Shown piece after piece: positions 36,814 through 47,000 of a stretch of 64,000 nucleotides of DNA. The notes beneath the pieces were generated by a model. The model saw only the letters and a program-made list of their open reading frames with translations, did no database searches and was not told where the DNA came from. Every line of letters starts with the position of its first letter. The stretch's first letter is position 1. A program made the translations under genes and the position numbers. Source of the DNA: Zygaena filipendulae (taxonomy: Eukaryota > Arthropoda > Insecta > Lepidoptera > Zygaenidae); the NCBI GenBank assembly GCA_907165275.2, contig OU015655.1, forward strand, positions 12,102,501 to 12,166,500, read 5' to 3'.

Positions 36814-37996
36814 TTTTTTATAAATAAATACTAGTCTAATATTAGTCTTAATACTCTTAATTGTGTGACAATTGTATACGTACAGTAAAAAAACTCTTTA
36901 TTAATTTTATTTATTTCCTATTCTTTATTGCACAGTACGTACAAATGTCGAACTTAATGCTTTGCGGCATTCATTTCCTTAACCATTGGGTAGACACTAG
37001 ACAGAGAGCTATAGAAGATGGGGTGTGTTTTTATAAGCTGGTTTCCATGGTTCTCTTCGTCCACTGCCTGTACCTACATCACATACCATATCAATTTGTA
37101 GTACCGTCATCATCAGTAATCAAGAATTGATAAATAACACCCAGATATTTTTATAAAATAAGTATGACGTATCGACGGGATCATATAGAAGTTGGTGTAT
37201 TTTAAACGCAGTGGTTATAATGTATTATTAATTATCTTTGAATCTTAAATAATAAAAGAATGAGGCAATTGACAGCTGGCTGTTATTAGGTTAACGTGAG
37301 GGTCGAGAAGCCAATGACCTTTCACAATTTAATTAGTAAGAACATGTGTGGTTTATTATCGAAGTAGCATTAGCGTAACTTTGTCTAATGCTCAGTTTGA
37401 TTCTTCAATTACAGATAGAAGGCAGAAACTACTTTATTGGCAAATTTTACTCAATCTTAACTCCGATTAACGTTATTCTTGTTTATCATTGATATGAAAT
37501 TAAACTATAACTTTGTGTGCTATAAAAATTAATAATATTTACCTATCTTTATACAGGAATATTTTTTATTCAGTGCGCAAACTTTTACAAATTAAACTTA
37601 AAGGAGATTTAATAAACACCTTTATTATTTTGATAAGTCTTAGTACAAAAAAGTAAAGTTATTGTGAACGAAAGATGTATACTTTGCAATTGATTTATTG
37701 GCTACTCTATTCGCCGCTGCCACCGCTGCGCGCGAAGCGCTCGTTCGGCTAGGTATTTACGTGGGTTACAATGTACCGACAGCTGATCGAGGTCGTTCAC
37801 CCCCGCTGCAACACCCCCGCGTACGCCGCACGGCGCGCGCGTCCATTGATATTATTACGAATAGATAGTGTCCATATTTTGCTAATTTAAAGCCGGATAA
37901 ATAAAATATAAAAAAAGTTTTGAACAAATGATGGAAATGTGTTCTAATACCGATACTGAACCACATAATTTTTTTTGCGCATTACTTAAAAAATAT

Positions 37997-38223
37997 TCCT
38001 GTATATATATAAAATCCTTTGTCCTGAATGACTGATGGATCCACGCTGATCGTAGAGACCTGAAACTTAGACGGTGTGTTCTTTGTATGACGTAGGCATC
38101 CTATAAGAAAGAATTTTTGAAAATTCAACCCCTAAGGGGATGAAAAGGGGTTGAAAAGTTTCTATGGAACAATTCCGCGGGAACTTCGAAATTATTGCGG
38201 GTGAAACCGCGCGGGACAGCTAG
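37997..38223 (+). mobile_element. Helitron-D copy 3
   Basis: TCCTGTATATATATAAAATC start, GATCGTAGAGACCTGAAAC, GAACAATTCCGCGGGAAC, GCGCGGGACAGCTAG end before T. It lies 26 bases before a truncated CRE-MITE. Confidence 0.75.
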
Positions 38224-38248
38224 TCTATTATGAAATTACTTTCAGAAT

Positions 38249-38420
38249 GCTTACCGAGTTACGGCCATACAAACTGTCCGAATAGTGACGTCACGCGAAA
38301 TTTCAACTCAATGTATCGCCGTTTTTTTTTTGATTACGTAAAAAAAGAAAAAATACGTGTCCAATGTTTTTTATTAATCTACAAGACGGGACAAAAAAAA
38401 AATTAGTCAACATGCCCATT
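38249..38420 (+). mobile_element. CRE-MITE copy 6, left half missing
   Basis: Begins ACGGCCATACAAACTGTCC, then one TGACGTCA, CAACTCAATGTATCGCCG and ACGTGTCCAATG, ending with the intact terminus TTAGTCAACATGCCCATT at 38420. This terminus is only 37 bases before the first recognised exon of exchanger 2 and contains an ATG in that exon's frame. Confidence 0.8.
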
Positions 38421-38457
38421 AATAATAATACGAGTAATTCTGTCTGCTGCATTACAG

Positions 38458-41400
38458 ACGTGGTCCGCAACTGTACGCCGCCGGCGATCGACGATTTCCC
38501 CGCGGGATTTTTCAACGAGTACGAGAGGCAGCATGGGGCCATTGTGCTCCACGCCCTCATCTCCCTCTACCTCTTCATCGCGCTGGCGGTCGTCTGCGAC
38601 AAGTTCTTTGTGCCAGCCGTCGACAGGATATGCCATGGTAATCAGTTTCTCACCATAGAGTCATTAGGACTAACTTGTACATAGCGATATAATTTCATTC
38701 GGAATTCCGTTCCAAAATGAAGCACATAAACAATAGGGATGTTGACTACTTTTGGAAATCAAAATTCTAATTAGTCCGTCAGTTAGAAAGTAAAAAAATA
38801 ATAGACGCGTAAGTATTTTTTGCTTTTTCCAATTAGTAAAAATATACAGAGATAAAGGGCATTAAAGGGTGGGGGCTCGTGACGTCATTAACCGCTATAA
38901 GCCCCCATACAAACTGCCCAAGATAGTGACGTGATGCGAAATTTCAACTCAATGTATCGCCGTTATTTATTGATTATGTAAAATAGAAAAAAAAGTGTGT
39001 CCAATAATTTTTATTAATCTACAAGACGGACTAAAAAAAATTAGTCAACTAGCCCATTGAATGTGCCTGAACGGTGCGAGAGACGTTATAAGGACGCAGA
39101 TAAGCAATAACATGTTAACCCACAAAATGAAGTTATTGATTCAGAACGATTTATTGAGAGTTAGAGAACGTTTTTTAATTATGTGTTTACCTTATTGCAT
39201 TGTTTAAATATGTAACTAAATACTGAACATAAAAAATTTGACACAAAATGGGGCTATAATTTTAAAACTTTAATTTAATCAAAATTTCTCCAGTGTGAGT
39301 TAACACACTATTGCTTATCTATGTCCATAAGATGGTTCGACCACCCATGAAACAGCAATACCTACTCCACGTGCGCTGAATGCGGTTCTATGTTCATCAC
39401 TTACTAGCTGATCCCCGCTGTTCCACCCGCGGGAATTTTGGTGATCCCGCGGGAATTCCTGGTTACAATATAGCCTAACCCTCACAAATAATGTGGCTAA
39501 TTGGTGTAATAATTTTCAAAATCGGTTTAATGGATCCAGAGATTATCCTCTACAACCTCATAAACTCACAAACTTTAATCATATTAGTATAGATTTTATC
39601 CAATAACGATGCGGGCACATTCAACAATTGGTTTGACTCCCGCATTTGTCTTGTTATTTCTAATAAAATATTCTCGCCACTCCATAATAATAATCAGTTT
39701 TTAACCCACTAGCTGACCTAATGGTTCTACAAGCAATTCTTTTTCTCAAACACAGTCACCTTAATGAAACGTTTGCTGTGTTAGTAAAATTTGACTAGAA
39801 ATTTATATCTAGATAACGCTAAAATGATGCTATAGTAAAAGCGTAGTAGTCGTAAGACACTCGAGTAAGTTTGTCTTAACTAATGATAACAGCTCTAATT
39901 TACATGCAATAATGAAATTATCTATTTATATTCTGCGAATCTATCTATGCTTATTGCGAATTTGTATATTATCAAATAATTCGACTTATTTAATACGTAT
40001 CTACTATGTGATCGAGTTTTGTGAATACCTACTGGTTTTCATGACAATCCACTTTTAAATCAATGCTTTGTTCGATTTCAGCGTTGAATATGACGAACGA
40101 TGTCGCTGGTGCAACTTTTATGGCAGCAGCAACATCAGCGCCTGAGTTATTTGTCAACGTGATAGGAACATTCATCACTGAGGGGGACATCGGTGTTGGG
40201 ACTATTGTCGGATCAGCTGTCTTCAATATACTCGCTGTGGCGGCCTGCTGTGGCATTGGAGCAGGGATGGTATGTATTTAATCGTCTGCGCCTACTTGAA
40301 TCCCCTGTTTGGATCCGCTAAGGGATTCATTTGGTTTTTTTATCCACATGGATCCACTTATCAAAGATGATCTACTGGGAAAATTTATTTGGATATTTTT
40401 TCCACACGGATTCCCCTATCGTTCCTGAGAGATTCTAAATTTGAATGTCAAAGAATTACGTTACGATACTTCATAAAGATTGAGAGTCAATTGCTAGTTT
40501 AATGAGGGGGCTATTATTTTAGCTGTAGATGACATCATGGAATTTGCTTCTACTAAATTATTCGTTTAATATTTACAGGTAGTACCACTTGATTGGTGGC
40601 CACTGACACGGGATTGTCTAGCCTATGGCATAACGGTTTCAATACTCATTTGCATCATGCATGATGAGTACGTTCAGTGGTATGAGGCCTTTTTCCTTGT
40701 CCTCCTATATGGAGTTTATATCTGCATCATGTATTATGACAAGTCCATTCAAAACTTTGCCAAAAGTGAGTATAACTGCATCCGTAGGTACTTTTAACAT
40801 TTAGATTAGGCAAATTTTTTTAATAATTTCAATGTATATTTCAAAGGAAGTTGGAAATGCGTGGCAAATATGTTCAAAAAAGAGGAAGAGGAAAAAGTGG
40901 AAAATGCTACTATCGGTGACAGTGGTAGGTAATTTGAAAAAATCGGTGCAAAAAATTAAAACAGAATTGTTCTTGAAATTATTATTATTATTTTTATAGC
41001 AGATACCAAAGAAGTAAAATTAGCAACTGCAAATAAAAACGACTTACCAATGGAAATCCATCAGCACAATGGCAGTATAAAGAATGTTATTCTTTTGAAT
41101 CCAGACACAAATGAGAAGAATAACGAAGTTATCACATCTCAGGTTCAAAACATATCAGGTAACGATGAGATTAAAAATATAAATGTGGAAATGGAATTAA
41201 AAGCTAGTGACACTGCTGTAGCATTAATTGACGATAATTCTAACGAGGCTAATAAAGAAATTATCGATGAGTACGAACATTCACTCTGGAAGTGGCCAAC
41301 GGGAAGGAGTTGTTTCACTAAGGTAAAGTATTTCATTTTTTTCTTATATAAACATTAAGTACTCTTATACCTACTATATAAATATAATATTTAATAACCG

Positions 41401-42478
41401 TAACTTAATATAATGATTAATTATTTTATATTAATAATGATAATAATTTATGTTTTGTCAAATTTCCTTTCGCAGACAACATGGATTATCACCTGGCCAA
41501 TCTATTTGGTATTTCTTTTTACAATACCGGATTGCGAGAAGCCACGTTTTAAGAGCTGGTTCCCATTGACATTTATGATGTGTATCGTTTGGATAGGCTC
41601 CTTATCTTACATCGTTGCTTGGATGATTACAATAATTGGTATTTTGCATTATTTTCTAGAGTCCTGTTACGATTTCTTGTTGACCTATGATTTTACTCAA
41701 ATGGACAAAATAATTTCAGGTGATACGTTAATGATACCCGATTCTGTTATGGGTATAACGTTTCTTGCTGCTGGTACTTCGGTACCAGAAGCGGTTTCAA
41801 GTGTCATAGTAGCTAAACAAGGTAAATTAATATTGATTAATAAAATTATTATTTTAATAGTGTACAAGAAAGCAATTTCTACTTCAAAAGCTATGCCCCT
41901 GTTTACTTTTAGTGGTTGTAACTTTAGAATTTCAGTTACTATTATTAATTTCAGGACATGGTTCAATGGGTATCAGCAACTCCATAGGATCAAATACATT
42001 TGATATCTTACTGTGTCTTGGACTACCCTGGCTGATCAAAGCATCACTCACGCCGACAGAGCCTGGCCGTTATTGGGTTAGAAATATAATTGAACCAAAA
42101 TTTTATTGTTTTAAGTTTTGCGAATGATCAAATACACTTGCTACCGCGTTTGCGAATGTCTTCGCGATTTTACGACTGCAAAGCGAAATTAACATGTTTT
42201 ATTTTTTTAATTTCTTTTTTTCTTAAATTAATTAGTGATTATGTTAACAGGTGAAAATAAATTCGATGGGATTGGAGTATTCAGCGATTTCATTACTATC
42301 TACACTTCTGCTGCTGTATTTAACTTTCTGGTTCAACAAATTCAAATTGGACCGTGCAGTCGGGAGGGCCTGCTTGGCTATGTACGCTATGTTTTTGGTT
42401 TTAGCTACACTGATTGAGCTCAATGTATTTTTCCCAGTTAACATGCGTACTTGTAAGAGATCTGAACTCAAGTCTTAG
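38458..42478 (+). CDS. SLC24-type Na+/K+/Ca2+ exchanger 2, first exon not identified
   Basis: Exons: 38458-38637, 40082-40269, 40579-40765, 40847-40924, 41000-41322, 41476-41638, 41720-41821, 41955-42076, 42251-42478 (stop TAG 42476-42478). They total 1571 bases; with one base from the missing upstream exon this is 523 aa plus stop. Landmarks: [15 protein letters not shown], alpha-1 repeat ([34 protein letters not shown]), a long acidic cytosolic loop (exons 40847 and 41000), and alpha-2 repeat ([32 protein letters not shown]). The Glu of APELF and Asp of SNTFD are kept. Role as in the first exchanger: K+-dependent Na+/Ca2+ exchange at the plasma membrane, inferred from the family. The frame is also open upstream into the MITE (ATG 38412), but the acceptor TGCTGCATTACAG ending at 38457 favours splicing. 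AATAAA lies at 42670-42675. Introns hold a CRE-MITE, a MITE-F and a Helitron. Confidence 0.9.
38732..39058 (+). mobile_element. CRE-MITE copy 7
   Basis: Inverted ends AATAGGGATGTTGACTAC and TTAGTCAACTAGCCCATT, family words complete. One TGACGTCA near 38880; the second site has mutated to TGACGTGA. In the first visible intron of exchanger 2. Confidence 0.85.
39091..39327. mobile_element. MITE family F, copy 3
   Basis: AGGACGCAGATAAGCAATAA and CTATTGCTTATCTATGTCC ends; inner GAACGATTTATTGAGAGTTA. About 237 bp, 33 bases after CRE-MITE copy 7. Confidence 0.85.
39404..39593 (-). mobile_element. Helitron-A relative, copy
   Basis: CTAGCTGATCCCCGCTGTTC start, GGTGATCCCGCGGGAATTCC, ending ATATTAGTATAGA. 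Its middle differs from the reference copy. Confidence 0.65.
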
Positions 42479-42669
42479 GCTCAGCTTAGTGTCTGGACCT
42501 TCATACGAAATGTGATTTTATAGATCTATATTAACATAAGGAACTGTTCCATGGTTCATTATAAGTGCCGTTATCAAAGAGTGTGTTCGTTGATCAAACG
42601 TTGTAGTTGTACTTGTAATAAGATAATTATTATTATATTTTAAAGCTTTCGAATTTATACTTTTTTAAA

Positions 42670-42675
42670 AATAAA
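42670..42675 (+). terminator. poly(A) signal, exchanger 2
   Basis: AATAAA 192 bases after the stop codon, followed by TTATAGAGTATG and the T/G-rich GTTTTTTTGTGTTTC. It is the first canonical hexamer after the stop. Confidence 0.55.
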
Positions 42676-43003
42676 ACCTTACGTGTTTGAAGCTGTTTGT
42701 TTATAGAGTATGATTATTATGCTATTGTTTTTTTGTGTTTCTCTACATGTTATATGTAATTTTGGTATAGCCAGGTTCATAATAATGTTTGGTGAAAAAT
42801 TTTTCACGAGTAATACAAATTGCAAATATCAAATCCAACTTTATTCATAGGTAACTGAACGATTAAAGTTCTTCTAAAGAGATATTATGTTGTAAATAAT
42901 ACGATATAACAGAGTGTAAGAGTAAATATATAGATTCTTATTTAGGTTATTGACTTTTATTTTTATATGCTATTTATTACCTTTTCTTTTATTATAATTA
43001 GTT

Positions 43004-43140
43004 ACTAGCTGTTCCCGCGGGCGGGAATTACGGGACAAAAAATACCTATGTCCTTCTCTGTACTCCTGACAATCTGTATGCAAAATTTCATGATGATCCG
43101 TTGAGCCGTTAAGGCGTGAAAGCATTCAGACAGACAGACA
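43004..43140 (-). repeat. Helitron-A copy, shortened
   Basis: ACTAGCTGTTCCCGCGGGCG start, then CCTATGTCCTTCTCTGTACT, GATCCGTTGAGCCGTTAAGG and a short (CAGA)n. The hairpin part is deleted. Confidence 0.65.
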
Positions 43141-43242
43141 GAGTTCTCGGCTCTCGCGCGAAGTTCGGGATAAAAAGTAGGTACCTACCCGTAGTACCCC
43201 TGCTAGCTTATTATGTAACTTTTGTTGCTATCATATTTTGGT

Positions 43243-43433
43243 TTCAATCTGAAAAATAGCGATCTTGTGATTAATTAAACAAATTTAGGCAGCTTCAACT
43301 TTTGAACTATGTTTATTTTGATTGACTGCTAGGTATTGTAAGTGTCAAAGCGTGCATATTGTAATCGCAAAACCGTTATGTTTTTGATTGCAACTGAAAA
43401 ATTATAGAAACAAAAGTTACATAATAGCCCCTC
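43243..43433 (+). repeat. 190-bp dispersed repeat, copy 2
   Basis: Matches 11280-11468 (see that entry). After the shared ATAATAGCCCCTC this copy runs into a Helitron-A fragment (GCAAAATTTCATGATGATCG, TTGAGATGTTAAGGCGTG). Confidence 0.7.
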
Positions 43434-44094
43434 TGACAACATATTGTATGCAAAATTTCATGATGATCGGTTGAGATGTTAAGGCGTGAGAAAGTAAACA
43501 AACAAATTCACATTACCATTTATTAACTTTGTAAAGATTTAGGATGAACGAAAAATGAAGGGAACCGAATTTGGAGTGATTAGTGGGTAGTAGGTAATAC
43601 TCAGAAGAATAACTAAAGCATATTCTTCTGAGAGGTAATAGGTAAAGACGTCAGAGTTTAGTGGTCATCATATTGTTTAATCTGTAACTTTACCAGAATG
43701 TCCGAATCATTTTAATGTATAAAATTGAAACGCCATGGAATAATGCTTTCTTACAAATTGTATTTGATAGTATTTTATGTTACAAAGACATTCTTATTTG
43801 TTACAAAGACAGAATTATGTACAATCCACGGTATTACATATTAAACTACTATTCTATACTTAATTACAAAGATACTAATTATATCATTAACCGCGATTTT
43901 GCGCTCTGTATGCACGTGAATTTCGAGAAGTATCCTATACCTATTTCTGTGCTAATAATCACGTTCCTCCGCTTTCTTCTAGTAAAAAAAACTGACCCAC
44001 CCACTTGCGCATTTAAAATAACTGTAAAAACAATAAATAATGATAAGTAAATAATAAACAATTATTCATTATTATACTATTTGTGAACATAAAG

Positions 44095-47000
44095 TTATTT
44101 AGTCGGATTCATCCCGTCCAAATCGATACTCGCTCCAACTTTCTGAAAAAAAAAAACGAAATATGCTTAAAACCACGGCAGAAGTGAAAGTGAAAACCTT
44201 TATATCATATTTGCATTCTGTCTCATTCTCTCGCAGGCTAAATCCTATTTATGCAAAAAAAAAAATACATTTACAACGTCTCTTATGGCGAAAAGAATAA
44301 TAATTTAGAATATTTTGGCATCTAAAACGTTTGGAAATGCGTTTTTGGGCGCACGTTATGGGAAAGGAAAGTTGTCGATTTCATGGATGTGCGAACCGAA
44401 CGGAGGGAATTAAGAAACCTCGTTTCAATACTTCAATATTTAATGGTTAATTGGCAGAGAATGCCTCAAGGCATTAAGTTCGCCACTGGTACCTTTATTT
44501 CAGCAATAAAGAAACCATACTAATTTTATAAATGCGAAAACAACTTTGTCTGTCTGTTTGTTGTTTTCGCATTGAGACAGATGTCCCACGGTCTGTCTGT
44601 CTGTCTGTCTGTCTGAATGTCTGATTGTCAGTAACTGTCTGGCTGCCTAACTGTCTGTCTACTTTCTGGCTTTCTGTTTGTCTGACTGTCTGTCTGTCTG
44701 TATGTCTTTTACAGAAAAGGGCATAAGATACTTTTTATCCGGAATAATAAATTAATATATTAATAAATTAATAAATTTATTTTAATAAACTCACGTTGAA
44801 AGTGGTGTTGGCCCTCAACTGTTCCAACTCCCTGGCGTGGATCTCGATGTTGTGTTGTGTGAGTCGCGGCCGCTGGCACTGGGGGTGCTGGCGCGGCAGC
44901 CAGCGGTGGATCACGGGGGTGAGCAGGTCTCTGTGCACCTGGCGGGGGGTTGGCAGCACCCGGTACCCACGTGGTAACGGTAACACGTAATAAAAATAAG
45001 GGATATTATAATACTTGTGTTTACCCTGAGGCGGGGATGTTTAGTAGGTATATTTTTTACATAAATTTTATTATAATCATTTGTCTTGTACGTATATTGT
45101 ATATAGTAAATCCATTGATTAGTTTGGGACAAATTAGCGCGACCGAGTTCAAGCATTAACATTATTATCTATTTATAATCGGCTTAAAAAAAGGAAGTTA
45201 TGTGTTCTAATTATGTGATAAGAATAAAATGCCTCACCATAGCCGGATCATTTGGTTGCGTGAAGTAAGAGACGACGACACCGACGAACGTACATACACA
45301 CATGCCGACAAGCGTGTAATATAGATAGCTCAGTCGGTACATGAAGAATGTACCGGACCTGTGAGTGGAAAAACGTAACGCGTAATGGCCTCAAGCCCCT
45401 TAGCCAAGTGATAAAAAAAAACCAAAAAAATTTAAGAATATAAAAGGTAATGTATTGGTGACTCGGGGCCCCCTGCCCAAATTTGGAGCTGGGCACGCGC
45501 GTCATGAAAAATTTGCCGACTTTTTGGCTTTGGACAATTTTCCGTGACCACTTCACATGACAATACCTTCCTTAGTTTTCTATAGCGTAAAACTTATTTG
45601 ACGCTTGAAATAGGTAGGTAGTATGTGTATGATATTATGTACGGTGTCCATTCTCCAATATGCCATTCTACTATAGATGTATGCAGTGGCATTCTCACCA
45701 AATCGTCTTTAACTTTATAATTATATAGACTAAAAATTCTAGTTCATAAGGTTGCTAGGTAGTTTATAATTATTGTCATTTTTAAGATAAAATTATATTT
45801 AATCTTAATAGTGTTACTAGGATAAGTCAAGCCTGGGTAAACTGCAGGTGTAATTTAGACAGATTTTTTTTTTTCGAGAGTTTTGTTTAGCCCAAGTTAC
45901 TATACTTTTTATGTCGATGACCGACCTATTTTTACGACTCTGACTCGCTCTTGGCCGGATTTTAATTAATCAGTGTCATAAGGATGGCTTAGCATATCGA
46001 TAATTTAAATTTCGAATCACAAAATAAAAAAAAAGTACCAACCTGTCAAATTCAACTGCATCAGCAGTCAATGGCGCCGATGTTGGTGAACTGAAGTTCG
46101 AAGTTTCCGTACAGCCCGCGACTGAGATCGGTTTGGGCTGGATGTAAATATCGCCTCTAATCATGGCCGCTTGAGTTCCCAACGATATCCAACCGACGAA
46201 GATTGTTGATATAAGTCCACCAGCTAACGCTCCCTTAGGAATGTGAGATTAAAATATAACAGTAAAGTCAATCCAATGGTCAGTCTTCAGTCTTCACTAA
46301 TATTATAAATGCGAACGGCTCAACCGAGCACCACGAAATTTTGCATACACGTTGTCGGGGTACAAAGACGGACACAAGGTACCTATTTTTTATCCGGGAA
46401 TTCCCGCGAGAAATCCAAAATAACTGCGGATGAAACCGCGGGGAACAACTAGTCCTAACATAAATGCGAAAGAGATTTTCTTTGTTACGTTTTCATGGCT
46501 TAACGGCTCAACCAATCACCATGAAACTTTGTATACACGTTGTTAGGGTTACAGAGAAGGACATAGAGTACCTACTTTTTATTCCAGAATTACTGTGGGA
46601 TCTCCGAAATTATTGCGGTGGAAATTACGTTCAATTTTGTATACTACACGTTGTCAGGGTTACAGAAAAGGATATAGAGTATGTACCTACTTTCATCCCG
46701 GAAATCCCGCGGGATCTTCGAAATTAATCCGGACAAAACTGCGGGGAACAGCTAGTAATATTAAGAAAAGTAAAAATTGTGGTTTGAAAAACTAGATGGG
46801 TGATTTTTTGACGCACGACCCGTGGGCTAGATCCCCAGATCAGTTTGGTAGTTATGATGTCATGCGAGTCAGAGTAACGGACAGTTATTACAGAAAGAAC
46901 AGTTGAAATTGGTCCCCTAACCTGTTTTATTACGTATCGTGTTTTTAGCGGGATTCGAATACGTCTACTTATTCAATTACACGTTGTGTTGACAAAATAT

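Larger units (their letters stand above)
22000..38457. other. gene-poor gap between the two divergent exchangers
   Basis: About 16 kb with no coding exon I can prove. It should hold the promoters of both exchangers and the missing first exon of the second. Roughly half is identifiable repeats (SINEs, Helitrons of three families, CRE-MITEs, MITE-F, a solo Tc1 end). Unassigned GC-richer islands lie at about 24165-24365, 26890-27130, 31540-31760 and 32690-32780; two are listed separately as regulatory candidates. ORFs here are repeat-derived or chance. Confidence 0.5.
42479..44094. other. intergenic stretch, convergent 3' ends
   Basis: Between the ends of exchanger 2 and the SLC5 gene. It holds the AATAAA at 42670-42675, Helitron pieces at 43004-43140 and 43433-43520, and the 190-bp repeat at 43243-43433. 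The open frame at 43715-44050 is AT-rich and has no coding features, so it is treated as chance. Confidence 0.55.

Noticed and set aside
36861..37130. Hydrophobic plus-strand ORF considered as the signal-anchor exon of exchanger 2
   Set aside because: No donor in phase 1 after a membrane segment and no similarity to the N-terminus of exchanger 1.
44560..44708. CRISPR array
   Set aside because: The regular GTCT units are a simple microsatellite in insect DNA with no spacers.
44777..44986. Upstream part of the ORF before exon 44938 ([14 protein letters not shown])
   Set aside because: A good acceptor (CCCCCCGCCAG) precedes 44938 and its phase fits the exon ending at 45238. The extra residues are intron.
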